Under the pieces are notes generated by a model. That model did no database searches. It worked only from the letters and a program-made list of their open reading frames with translations, and had not been told where the DNA came from. The position numbers were made by a program, and so were the translations under genes. Shown here piece after piece: positions 37,205-45,610 of a stretch of DNA of 64,000 nt (the first letter of the stretch is position 1; each line of letters opens with the position of its first letter). This stretch comes from G963708235 sp963708235 (GTDB taxonomy: Bacteria > Actinomycetota > Acidimicrobiia > Spongiisociales > UBA5794), in the NCBI GenBank assembly GCA_963708235.1, contig OY970200.1, positions 1,364,001 to 1,428,000 on the forward strand, given 5' to 3'.

Positions 37205-37218
37205 CGAACAGGTGTTCG
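37205..37218 (+). promoter_or_regulatory. SOS box (LexA operator) of recA
   Basis: CGAACAGGTGTTCG, a perfect match to the actinobacterial LexA consensus CGAAC-N4-GTTCG. It lies 153 bp upstream of the recA GTG and is followed at once by TAGTGT (37221-37226), a possible -10 hexamer, so bound LexA would block the promoter. Confidence 0.9.
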
Positions 37219-37370
37219 TCTAGTGTGGAGTTCGAGACCACACCCGTGTAATTTGACCTCGAGACGCTTCCTACATCGTGCCCTGGAGATATCCGGAGAT
37301 GTGTCCAGGCGTTCTTGTCACAGGCGGTCGGTACGGTCAGCGACATGACGAATTCCCGAGGAGGGACGAA

Positions 37371-38438
37371 GTGAGCAAGGACAACAACGAGCGCGACAAG
37401 ACACTCGAGATGGCGATGGCGCAGATCGAGCGCCAGTTCGGCAAGGGCGCCATCATGAAGCTCAACGACTCCAATGTCCGCAATGTCAAGGCCATCCCCA
37501 CCGGGGCGTTGGCGCTCGACCTGGCACTGGGGATCGGCGGGCTGCCCCGGGGCCGTGTGGTCGAGATCTACGGTCCGGAGTCCTCGGGAAAGACGACGCT
37601 CGCACTGCATGTCGTCGCCGAGGCCCAGCGCAACGGTGGTGTCGCCGCCTTCATCGACGCCGAGCACGCCCTCGACCCGGTCTACGCCAAGGCGCTCGGG
37701 GTCGATGTCGACGAGCTGCTCATCTCCCAGCCCGACACCGGCGAGCAGGCACTCGAGATCGCCGACATGCTGATCCGTTCCGGCGCCCTCGACGTGGTCG
37801 TGGTCGACTCGGTGGCGGCGCTGGTGCCCCGCGCCGAACTCGAAGGCGACATGGGCGACACCCACGTCGGTCTGCAGGCCCGACTGATGTCCCAGGCGCT
37901 GCGCAAGCTCGCCGGGACCATCAACCGTTCCGACACCACCGCCATCTTCATCAACCAGTTGCGGGAGAAGATCGGCGTCATGTTCGGTTCTCCCGAGACC
38001 ACCCCGGGTGGGCGGGCGCTCAAGTTCTACGCCAGTGTCCGTATCGATGTGCGCCGGATCGAGTCGATCAAACAGGGCACCGACAACATCGGCAACCGGG
38101 TCCGGGCCAAGATCGTCAAGAACAAGGTGGCGCCCCCGTTCCGGGTCGCCGAGTTCGACATCATGTTCGGCGAGGGGATCTCCAGGGAGGGGAGCCTGAT
38201 CGATGTCGCCGTCGAGCACGGCGTGGTCCGCAAGGCGGGCGCCTGGTACACCTTCGATGGCGACCAGCTCGGTCAGGGCCGGGAACGGGCCAAAGAATTC
38301 CTCCGTGAGAACGTGGAGGTGGCGCTGCAACTCCAGGACCGGGTCCTGCGGATCGTCGGGGTCATCGCCGACGACTCCGAGCCCGACGAGGGGACCGCCG
38401 GAGCTGAGGGTGCAGTAGAGGTTGACGCCGAGGCGTGA
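37371..38438 (+). CDS. recA: Recombinase A
   Basis: 355 residues from GTG 37371, preceded by GAGGAGG (37357-37365). Strand-exchange protein and co-protease for LexA. Walker A GPESSGKTT (about residues 68-76), FIDAEHALDP, VVVDSVAALVP, loop region RLMSQALRKLAGTINRS, and the C-terminal FMFGEGISREGSLIDV-type stretch (here DIMFGEGISREGSLIDV). No intein. The acidic tail ends AEGAVEVDAEA. recX, which commonly follows recA, is absent; the next gene is rny. Confidence 0.97.
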   Translation: MSKDNNERDKTLEMAMAQIERQFGKGAIMKLNDSNVRNVKAIPTGALALDLALGIGGLPRGRVVEIYGPESSGKTTLALHVVAEAQRNGGVAAFIDAEHALDPVYAKALGVDVDELLISQPDTGEQALEIADMLIRSGALDVVVVDSVAALVPRAELEGDMGDTHVGLQARLMSQALRKLAGTINRSDTTAIFINQLREKIGVMFGSPETTPGGRALKFYASVRIDVRRIESIKQGTDNIGNRVRAKIVKNKVAPPFRVAEFDIMFGEGISREGSLIDVAVEHGVVRKAGAWYTFDGDQLGQGRERAKEFLRENVEVALQLQDRVLRIVGVIADDSEPDEGTAGAEGAVEVDAEA

Positions 38439-38642
38439 TCTGGTCGACCCCGTAATGGTCCCCCGGAACGCCGCCGTTGCGGGTACCATCGAAGGACGAC
38501 ACGCACCTATTCACAACTATTCATACATTCAGCGGACATCGATGTAGGGACCCGTGAGCAATGCATCCCAGAACACGCGCCAGACCCGAGGCGAGCGCTC
38601 GGTAGAACCGCATCTGCGGCGTGTGAGTGGTGGCAAAGTGTG

Positions 38643-38668
38643 CGTGCCGAGCCATGTGGCTCGGCACG
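38643..38668 (+). promoter_or_regulatory. Strong hairpin in the rny leader
   Basis: CGTGCCGAGCC - ATGT - GGCTCGGCACG, a perfect 11-bp stem with a 4-nt loop, 30 bp before the rny start codon. No T-run follows, so it is not an ordinary intrinsic terminator. It may shape the 5' UTR of rny or end recA transcription with a factor. The rest of the 260-bp gap (38439-38698) shows no gene. Confidence 0.5.
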
Positions 38669-38698
38669 TTCCGTTCCGGGACCGGGAACGAGGGAGAG

Positions 38699-40228
38699 AT
38701 GGAATGGGTCATTACCGGGATCGTGGCAGCCGCGGTCGGGGTCGCCGCCTATCTGGGCGGCGGTGAGGCATACCGGCGGAAGCGGCATCAGACCGCCGAG
38801 TCCGCCCAGGAACTCGTAGGGGACGCCCGGAGCGAGGCTCAGGCGATCCTCTCCCGGGCCGAGGAGCAGGCGCGGGCCCTCGCCGAGTCGTACCGCGAAC
38901 GCGAGGAGGCGTCACTCGATCACCGGCGAGTCGAGGTCGGCGCCCTCGAAGAGCGGATGGCCCAGCGTGAGGCCACCATGGAGCAGCGTGCCTCCAACCT
39001 GACCCAACGTGAGGAACTCCTCATCGGTAAGGAGCGGGCCCTCGCCGAGCAGCGCACCACTCTTGCCGCCGTCGAGGAGCAGGCCCGTTCCGACCTTGAA
39101 CGCATCGCCGGTTTCGATGCGCGCGCCGCCAAGGAAGAACTGATGGAGAAGGTCGAGGACGAGGCGCGCCGCGAGGCGATGGTGCTGGTTCGCGACATCG
39201 AAGTCCGCGCCCGCGAGGAAGCGGAGCGCCGCGCCCGCCGCATTCTGGCCACCGCCGTACAACGGCTGGCATCCGACGTCGTCTCCGAATCGACGGTCTC
39301 GGTGGTGCCGCTGCCCTCCGACGAGATGAAGGGCCGCATCATCGGCCGCGACGGCCGCAACATCCGCACCTTCGAGTCGGTCACCGGGGTCAACCTCATC
39401 GTCGACGACACCCCGGAATCGGTTTCGGTTTCGACCTTCGATCCGGTCCGCCGCGAGGTGGCCCGTCTTGCCCTGGTCCGTCTCGTCGAAGACGGTCGCA
39501 TCCACCCGGCATCGATCGAGGAGGCCTACACCAAGGCGCAGGCCGAGGTCGAGCAGTCGGTGCGCGACGCCGGGGAGTGGGCGATGCTGGAGGTCGGTGT
39601 GGGGCGGATGCATCCCGAGCTGGTCACCCTGCTGGGACGGCTCCGCTACCGGACCTCCTACGGTCAGAATGTGCTCAACCACCTGGTCGAGAGCGCCCAT
39701 ATCGCCGGGATGCTCGCCTCGGAACTCGGGATGGACCCGACCGAGGCGAAGCGCTCCGCCTTCCTCCACGACATCGGCAAGGCCGTCTCCCACGAGGTCG
39801 GCGGATCCCACGCCCTGGTCGGCGCCGAGATCGCCCGCCGATTCGGTGAGGACGCCTCGGTGGTGCATGCCATCGAAGCCCACCACAACGAGGTCGAGCC
39901 CCGCACCCTGACCGCCGTGCTGGTCCAGGCCGCCGATGCGGTGTCGGCGGCCCGACCCGGAGCGCGCCGCGAAGCCCTCGAATCGTATGTGCGGCGTCTG
40001 GAACGGCTCGAGGAACTCGCCGGGGCCTTCGACGGGGTCGACCGGGTGTTCGCCCTGCAGGCCGGACGCGAGATCCGCGTCGTCGTCGACCCCGGTTCGG
40101 TCGACGATTTGGCGGCGAGCCAGCTCGCCCGTCAGATCTCGCGGCGTCTCGAGGAGGATCTGCAGTATCCCGGTCAGATCGAGGTCACCGTGATCCGGGA
40201 GTACCGCGCCACCGACTACGCCCGGTAG
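38699..40228 (+). CDS. rny: Ribonuclease Y
   Basis: 509 residues from ATG 38699, preceded by GAGGGAGAG. Membrane-anchored endoribonuclease that starts mRNA decay. N-terminal membrane segment MEWVITGIVAAAVGVAAYLGG, a long coiled coil (about 35-190, Glu/Ala/Arg-rich), a KH domain (KGRIIGRDGRNIRTFESVTGVNLIVDDTPE) and an HD domain (AFLHDIGKAVSHEVGGSHALVGAEIARRF, HHNEVEPRT). All features and the length are standard. Its coexistence with RNase J resembles Bacillus-type decay machinery; many actinobacteria use RNase E instead. Confidence 0.95.
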   Translation: MEWVITGIVAAAVGVAAYLGGGEAYRRKRHQTAESAQELVGDARSEAQAILSRAEEQARALAESYREREEASLDHRRVEVGALEERMAQREATMEQRASNLTQREELLIGKERALAEQRTTLAAVEEQARSDLERIAGFDARAAKEELMEKVEDEARREAMVLVRDIEVRAREEAERRARRILATAVQRLASDVVSESTVSVVPLPSDEMKGRIIGRDGRNIRTFESVTGVNLIVDDTPESVSVSTFDPVRREVARLALVRLVEDGRIHPASIEEAYTKAQAEVEQSVRDAGEWAMLEVGVGRMHPELVTLLGRLRYRTSYGQNVLNHLVESAHIAGMLASELGMDPTEAKRSAFLHDIGKAVSHEVGGSHALVGAEIARRFGEDASVVHAIEAHHNEVEPRTLTAVLVQAADAVSAARPGARREALESYVRRLERLEELAGAFDGVDRVFALQAGREIRVVVDPGSVDDLAASQLARQISRRLEEDLQYPGQIEVTVIREYRATDYAR

Positions 40229-40382
40229 CGAACATAGCGACCCCGGGCGGCGGCCCGCGGCCCGGAATGTCGGCCGGTTCCGCCACCGGCGCCGTGTCGG
40301 CCGTGGGGCCGTCACCAGCGTGAGCCGAACCGGTAGGCGGTATCGTGGGGTTCTTCTCCGCCGCCCCGAGGAACCCGAGCAG

Positions 40383-41823
40383 ATGACCGACACCACCACC
40401 GAACCCAGTCCGGCGGGTCAGCCCGTCATGTTGGGCATGCCGACCCGCAAACCGGTCACCCCGCAGCGGATCCCGACACGCACCGGACAGAGCTACTTCA
40501 TCCGCACCTTCGGGTGTCAGATGAACGAGCACGACTCGGAGCGGATCGGTGGTCTGCTCGAAGCCGACGGGATGGTCCCGGTCGCCTTGCCCGACGACGC
40601 CGATGTGGTGGTGCTCAACACCTGCACCATCCGTGAGAACGCCGATCAGAAGCTCTACGGCTATCTGGGGGCGCTCAAGGCGCTCAAGGAGCGTCGCAAC
40701 GGGATGCAGATCGTCGTCGGTGGCTGCATGGCGCAAAGGGACAAAGATTCGATCCAGCAACGTGCCGGTTGGGTCGATGTGGTGTTCGGAACCCACAACA
40801 CCCATCGGGTGATCGATCTGCTCGACCACGCCGCCGAATGGGGGCCGGTCACCGAGATCCTGGAACGCACCGTGTCGGTGGACGACATGCCCTCGACGCT
40901 GCCCAGCCACCGCGAGTCGCCGTTCTCGGCATGGGTCACCATCACCATCGGCTGCAACAACTCGTGCACCTTCTGCATCGTCCCCATCGTCCGAGGCGCC
41001 GAGATCTCGAGGCGGCCCGGTGACATCCTCCAGGAGGTGCGGACGCTGGTCGCCTCCGGGGTGACCGAGGTCACCCTGCTCGGCCAGAACGTCAATTCCT
41101 ACGGCCGCGATCTGGAGCTGCAACGGTCGCAAACCGCTGTTCGCCGATCTGTTGCGACGCACCGGCGAGATCGAGGGTCTGCGGAGGATCCGCTACACCA
41201 GCCCCCACCCCAAGGACATCCGCGAGGATGTCGTCGAAGCCATGGCCGAGACCGAGGCGGTGTGCGAACAGCTCCATCTCCCGCTGCAGTCGGGGAGTCG
41301 CCGCATCCTGGCGGCGATGCACCGCGGCTACGACGGGGAGCGTTTCCTCGCCAAGCTGGCGATGGCACGCCGGATCATCCCCGACCTCTCGGTGTCCACC
41401 GACATCATCGTCGGGTTCCCCGGGGAGACCGAGGAGGACTTCCAGGCAACCCTCGATGTCGTGGCCGAAGCGCGCTTCGACGGAGCGTTCACCTTCCAGT
41501 ACTCGCCGCGTCCGGGAACCCCGGCGGCCACGATGGACGATCAGGTTCCCGCCGAGGTGGTGCAGCAGCGATTCGAGCGTCTGGTCGAACTGCAGAACAC
41601 TATCTCGTTCGAGCAGAACCAGGCGATGGTGGGACGCCAGGTCGAGGTGATGGTGGAGGGACCCTCGCGCAAGGACCCCGGTGTGGCCACCACCCGCAGC
41701 CGTGGCGGCAAACTGGTCCATGTCGACGGGGTGCTCGACCCCGGAAGCTTCCACCAGGTCGTCGTCGATCGTGCCGCCCCGCACCATCTCTTCGGGCATC
41801 TCGTGGCGAGCCAGGCAACCTGA
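40383..41823 (+). CDS. miaB: tRNA-2-methylthio-N6-dimethylallyladenosine synthase MiaB, frameshifted
   Basis: About 479 residues over two frames. From ATG 40383: FIRTFGCQMNEHDSERI, LNTCTIRENADQK and GGCMAQRD (UPF0004 cysteines), then the radical-SAM motif GCNNSCTFCIVPIVRG and VTLLGQNVNSYGRDLEL. Around 41113-41130 the reading must move to the next frame to continue KPLFADLLRRTGEIEGLRRIRYTSPHPKD ... SPRPGTPAATM and a TRAM domain ending at 41823. One extra base lies in CTGCAACGGTCGCAAACC. The protein is otherwise intact, so an assembly insertion is likely. It methylthiolates i6A37 made by MiaA, encoded next. Confidence 0.88.
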
Positions 41824-41834
41824 GCGCTCGATCC

Positions 41835-42770
41835 GTGGCTCCATCCCAACCGCCGATCATCGCCCTGATCGGCCCCACCGCCGCCGGGAAATCGGAGCTG
41901 GCGATGGCGGTGGCGGCCCGGTACGACGCCGAGATCCTGTCGGTGGACTCGATGCAGGTGTACCGGGGCATGGACATCGGCACCGCCAAACCCGACGCCG
42001 ACGCCCGCCGGCGCATCCCGCACCATCTGATCGACCTCGCCGATCCCGCCGACGAGGTCACCGTGGCCGACTTCCGCAGCGCCGGGCGCACCGTGCTCGA
42101 CCGCCTGGCGACGACGGCGACCCCGGCGCTGATCACCGGCGGCTCGGGACTTCACCTCCGGGCCCTGGTCGATCCGATGACCATGGCGCCCACCGACCCC
42201 GACCTCCGGACCCGCTTGGAGGCGACCCCACCCGTCGACCTGGCGGCCAGGCTTGTTGCGGCGGATCCGACGGCGGGGGACCACATCGACCTGGCCAACC
42301 CCCGCCGGGTGCTGCGCGCCGTAGAGATTCTCGAGCTCACCGGGGTGACCCCGACCCGCCGGGCCGGCAGCGACGAATACCGGGCGCTACGGGACTACCG
42401 CCCCGAGCGTCCTTTCATCGGGATCGGAGTCGACCCGGGCGACACCCTCGCCGAACGGGCCACGCGCCGCTTCGATGCCATGATCGAAGCCGGTCTGGTC
42501 GACGAGGTGACCCGTCTCGCCCCCCGCCTCGGCCGCAACGCCCGCCAGGCGGTGGGATACAAGGAGCTGCTGGCGGTGGTCAGCGGGAACCAGCCACTCG
42601 CCGAGGCGCGCCTGGCGGCGATCAGGTCCACGGTGGCGCTTGCCAGACGCCAGCGGACGTTCTTTCGGCGGGATCCACGGATCCAGTGGATATCGTGGGG
42701 CAATGAGATCTCGGTGCGGCTGGCCCGCATCGGGGAGATACTCGACCGGGAGCCGTCATGGAGTTCGTGA
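41835..42770 (+). CDS. miaA: tRNA dimethylallyltransferase
   Basis: 311 residues from GTG 41835, 11 bp after miaB; the same frame upstream belongs to the out-of-frame miaB reading and is not a fusion. Walker A LIGPTAAGKSELAMAV, substrate-site SVDSMQVYRGMDIGTAKP and the C-terminal QAVGYKELLAV and ARRQRTFFRRDPRIQWI. It transfers dimethylallyl to A37 of tRNAs reading UNN codons. It overlaps dapF by 13 bp. Confidence 0.94.
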   Translation: MAPSQPPIIALIGPTAAGKSELAMAVAARYDAEILSVDSMQVYRGMDIGTAKPDADARRRIPHHLIDLADPADEVTVADFRSAGRTVLDRLATTATPALITGGSGLHLRALVDPMTMAPTDPDLRTRLEATPPVDLAARLVAADPTAGDHIDLANPRRVLRAVEILELTGVTPTRRAGSDEYRALRDYRPERPFIGIGVDPGDTLAERATRRFDAMIEAGLVDEVTRLAPRLGRNARQAVGYKELLAVVSGNQPLAEARLAAIRSTVALARRQRTFFRRDPRIQWISWGNEISVRLARIGEILDREPSWSS

Positions 42771-43519
42771 AGATGGAAGGGCTCGGCAACGACTTCGTCG
42801 TCGTCGACGGTCCGATCGAGGTCGGCCCCGATGAGGTCCGTCGCTGGTGCGACCGCCGGCGGGGCATCGGCGCCGACGGTGTGCTCGAAGTCACCTCCCT
42901 GGAGACCGACCGGGTGCGGATGCGGTACTGGAACGCCGACGGCGGCGCCGCAGAGATGTGTGGCAACGGACTGCGGTGTGTGGCGTTGCTGGCCCATCTG
43001 CGGGGCTGGGTGGACCAACCGGACTTCATCGTCACCACCGCCGTCGGGGACCGACCGGTGCATGTGGGCGACGACGGCACGGTGCGGGCATTGCTGGGCA
43101 GGGCGACCACCGGTGACGACGCTCCGATCCGGGTCCACGGGTTAGATCTCCATCGGGTCGATGTCGGCAACCCCCATGCGGTGACCATCGTCGACGACCC
43201 GCAGACAGCTCCCGTAACCGAACTCGGGCCCCGAATCGAGGTCGACGGGTATTTCCCCGAGGGAACCAACGTCGAGTTCGCCGCCGTCACCGGGCCGGAT
43301 CGGATCGCCCTGCGGGTGTGGGAGCGTGGTGTGGGGGAGACCCAGGCCTGTGGCACCGGTGCGGCAGCCACCGCCTTTGTCGGCAACCGTCTCGGGTTGA
43401 CCGGGCGGCGGGCCACCGTCGATCTTCTCGGAGGCCCGTTGGTGGTCGACATCGAGCCGGACGGCGATGTCTGGATCGAAGGCCCGGCCCGGGTGGCGTT
43501 CACCGGGTCGATCGACTGA
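42758..43519 (+). CDS. dapF: Diaminopimelate epimerase
   Basis: 253 residues. Converts LL-DAP to meso-DAP for peptidoglycan and lysine. N-terminus VKMEGLGNDFVVVD, catalytic Cys in AAEMCGNGLRCVA and partner Cys in ETQACGTGAAATAFV, both present. The overlap with miaA and the order miaB-miaA-dapF are conserved in actinobacteria. It is convergent with lexA. Confidence 0.96.
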   Translation: MEFVKMEGLGNDFVVVDGPIEVGPDEVRRWCDRRRGIGADGVLEVTSLETDRVRMRYWNADGGAAEMCGNGLRCVALLAHLRGWVDQPDFIVTTAVGDRPVHVGDDGTVRALLGRATTGDDAPIRVHGLDLHRVDVGNPHAVTIVDDPQTAPVTELGPRIEVDGYFPEGTNVEFAAVTGPDRIALRVWERGVGETQACGTGAAATAFVGNRLGLTGRRATVDLLGGPLVVDIEPDGDVWIEGPARVAFTGSID

Positions 43520-43578
43520 GCCGAACCCCCTGACGCAGACACCCCGCCCGAATCGGGTGACCCGGCCGGCGGTGCGGT

Positions 43579-44211
43579 CTACTCGACGCTGCGCAGCAGC
43601 GCCACGACGACGCCAAGGATCTCGACGCCCTCGCTGAAGACCATCGGGGGGTAGTCCCGGTTCTCCGCCTTGAGCACCACCCGGTTGTCGAGCCGCTGCA
43701 GCCGCTTGACCGTGGCTTCCTCGCCGTTGATCAGTGCGGCGACGATCTGTCCGTCCCTGGCATGGCTCTGCCGGCGAACCACCACGAAGTCGTCGTCGTA
43801 GATCCCGATGTCGATCATCGAGTCACCGCGGATCTTGAGCATGAACACCGGATCGTTGCCGACCAGCTCGGTGGGCAACGGATAGATCTCCTCGATGTCC
43901 TCCTCGGCGAGGATCGGGGAACCGGCGGCGATGCGACCGACGAGCGGGACATCGCGCACCGGTGCACGGACCAGACCCTCGCGGTGGCCCCCGTCATCGA
44001 GCACCTCGATCGCACGCGGCTTCGACGGGTCGCGCCGGAGGAAGCCCTCCCTGACCAGCGTCGAGAGATGGCTGTGCACGGTCGACGGCGAACTCAGCCC
44101 AACGGCGTCGCCGATCTCCCGCACCGACGGGGGATACCCGCGCCCCGCCACCGTGGTGAGGATGAAGTCGAGAATCTCCTGCTGACGTGTGGTGAGTGGG
44201 TTGCGCTCCAC
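43579..44211 (-). CDS. lexA: SOS repressor LexA
   Basis: 210 residues from GTG 44211, preceded by AGGAGG; a longer frame runs upstream to 44607 but is not LexA-like. Winged-helix DNA-binding domain (LTTRQQEILDFI, GYPPSVREIGDAVGLSSPSTVHSHL), self-cleavage site Ala96-Gly97 in GRIAAGSPI, catalytic Ser131 in RGDSMIDIGI and Lys169 in EATVKRL. The 5' leader to the nearest SOS box is about 200 nt. It is divergent from the LysM gene and probably autoregulated by the boxes at 44410-44478. Confidence 0.95.
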   Translation of the reverse strand: MERNPLTTRQQEILDFILTTVAGRGYPPSVREIGDAVGLSSPSTVHSHLSTLVREGFLRRDPSKPRAIEVLDDGGHREGLVRAPVRDVPLVGRIAAGSPILAEEDIEEIYPLPTELVGNDPVFMLKIRGDSMIDIGIYDDDFVVVRRQSHARDGQIVAALINGEEATVKRLQRLDNRVVLKAENRDYPPMVFSEGVEILGVVVALLRSVE

Positions 44212-44409
44212 GGCCCCTCCTGAGTCGGTGATGGTGCCTGCGTCGGTTTCGGTGTCGGTGGCGGAACACTCCCGACCGGTTCTCTGCCTGGTTGTGCTCG
44301 AAAGATGATGTGTGTCCGCTGTGGCGCTCCGCCAGTCCTGATGAGCCCGGTCCTCAGGACCGGAGAGCGGCACGTCCGAGGTCATCGTAGCCAACAATCG
44401 ACCCCCGAC

Positions 44410-44423
44410 CAAACACCTGTTCG
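44410..44423. promoter_or_regulatory. Degenerate SOS box between lexA and the LysM gene
   Basis: CAAACACCTGTTCG differs from CGAAC-N4-GTTCG at one position. It lies 24 bp (start to start) from the next perfect box, on the lexA-proximal side, in the place expected for lexA autoregulation. Confidence 0.55.
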
Positions 44424-44433
44424 ACGTGACGGT

Positions 44434-44447
44434 CGAACGGTTGTTCG
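44434..44447. promoter_or_regulatory. SOS box (LexA operator)
   Basis: CGAACGGTTGTTCG, perfect consensus. TACAGT (44449-44454) next to it could be the -10 of the LysM gene, the same spacing as at recA. Confidence 0.9.
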
Positions 44448-44464
44448 ATACAGTGGCGACACGT

Positions 44465-44478
44465 CGAACGCATGTTCG
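44465..44478. promoter_or_regulatory. SOS box (LexA operator)
   Basis: CGAACGCATGTTCG, perfect consensus, 31 bp after the previous box. Three boxes in 69 bp suggest tight, possibly cooperative repression of the divergent lexA/LysM promoters. Confidence 0.9.
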
Positions 44479-44556
44479 TCTGGACAGCCGGTTGCGCCGG
44501 TCTGCGTCACGCCTGCAGACCTCGGATCCGAAATCTGTCACAGGTCGGAGATACGT

Positions 44557-44607
44557 TGGACGGAGAGGGAAACCTCGACAAATGGACGGAGAGGGAAACC
44601 TCGACAA
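44557..44607 (+). repeat. Tandem duplication in the leader of the LysM gene
   Basis: A 25-bp unit starting TGGACGGAGAGGGAAACC occurs at 44557-44581 and identically at 44583-44607 (period 26). Each copy contains GGAGAGG. The second copy begins with an ATG (44582) opening a 33-codon frame that ends in an ATGA overlap with the LysM start. Confidence 0.85.
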
Positions 44608-44679
44608 CCGACACGCCCGGCGTCCGGATTACGCCTCCGGGCGCCACCCACACAGCAGGAAGTCGACAGGAGGGGCACC

Positions 44680-45015
44680 ATGAGCACACGGCTACCAACC
44701 GTTCCGATGCGAGCGCTGGTGATCATTTCGACCGTGGCGCTCACGGTGCTCCTCCTCGCTTCCGCCGGTTTCGCCAGCGGCACCACCGGGGCGACGGACC
44801 GGCCCGTGATGTCGGATACGGCGACGGGTCTCCTCGACGGTTCGCTCGTCGAGCACCGCGTCGCCCGCGGGGACACCCTGTGGTCGATCGCCGGCGATGT
44901 GTCCGGGGGAGACGCCGACCTGCGCGGCCGGATCGACGAGATCAAAGATCTCAACGACCTGGCCGGCAGCACCATCCGCATCGGACAGGTGCTGTTGGTC
45001 CCGGCGACACCCTGA
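44680..45015 (+). CDS. LysM-domain protein, probable SOS-induced cell-division/cell-wall factor
   Basis: 111 residues from ATG 44680, preceded by ACAGGAGGGG. N-terminal membrane anchor or signal (MRALVIISTVALTVLLLASAGFASG), a short linker and a C-terminal LysM domain (VEHRVARGDTLWSIAGDVSGG...IRIGQVLLVPA) that binds peptidoglycan. The position is telling: divergent from lexA, under SOS boxes and upstream of nrdR, exactly as Rv2719c (ChiZ) in Mycobacterium tuberculosis and the DivS-type division suppressors of Corynebacterium. The role in halting division after DNA damage is inferred from this synteny. No catalytic hydrolase domain is visible. Confidence 0.85.
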   Translation: MSTRLPTVPMRALVIISTVALTVLLLASAGFASGTTGATDRPVMSDTATGLLDGSLVEHRVARGDTLWSIAGDVSGGDADLRGRIDEIKDLNDLAGSTIRIGQVLLVPATP

Positions 45016-45136
45016 GGCGTCCTTACGCCTCCTGTACGTCACCGGGCGCCCCCTGGGTCGCCAACCGTTCCGTCCGCCAGACTCGATCGGTGGCTGCCGT
45101 CTGGTCGGTTTACACATGCTGCGGTACCCTCGGCGA

Positions 45137-45586
45137 ATGGTCTGTCCCTTCTGTGCCGGTGAAGACACCCGGGTTGTCGACAGCCGGTCCGCCGATGGCG
45201 GCACGGCGATCCGTCGCCGTCGTGAGTGTGAGTTGTGTACCCGGCGTTTCACCACATACGAGCGTCCGGCGATCGTCCATGCGGTGCGCAAGCGAAGCGG
45301 ACAGCTCGAACCGTTCGATGCGGCGAAGCTCCGCCGTGGCGTGGAACGGGCGCTCGCCGATCGCACCGTCCCCGAGGGGAGCGTCGATGCGCTGGTTGCC
45401 GAGATCGTTCAGCTCGCCTCGGCGCAGGGTGGTGAGGTGAGCGCCGACGAACTCGGCCAGGCCGTGCTGACCCGGCTCCGCGACCTCGATCATGTCGCCT
45501 ATCTCCGGTTCGCTTCGGTCTACAAGGAGTTCCAGGGCACCAGCGACTTCGAACGCGAGCTGGCCGCCCTCGAACGCGAGCGGTGA
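45137..45586 (+). CDS. nrdR: Transcriptional repressor NrdR
   Basis: 149 residues from ATG 45137 (MVCPFCAGEDTRVVDSR). N-terminal zinc ribbon with two CxxC pairs (CPFC, CELC), RRRRECELCTRRFTTYER, then an ATP-cone (VRKRSGQLEPFDAAKLRRGVERAL). It represses ribonucleotide reductase genes according to (d)ATP levels. The order lexA - LysM gene - nrdR is conserved in actinobacteria. No nrd gene lies in the window. It is convergent with the next gene. Confidence 0.95.
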   Translation: MVCPFCAGEDTRVVDSRSADGGTAIRRRRECELCTRRFTTYERPAIVHAVRKRSGQLEPFDAAKLRRGVERALADRTVPEGSVDALVAEIVQLASAQGGEVSADELGQAVLTRLRDLDHVAYLRFASVYKEFQGTSDFERELAALERER

Positions 45587-45610
45587 CCACCGGTCCACCT
45601 TCAGGACGGG

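Noticed and set aside
40320..42770. An 816-codon frame looking like a MiaB-MiaA fusion
   Set aside because: The segment between NSYGRDLEL and the MiaA start is noise; miaB continues in another frame to 41823, so two separate genes are present.
43520..43578. Possible terminator between dapF and lexA
   Set aside because: Only short interrupted stems (CCCGA/TCGGG) and no T-run.
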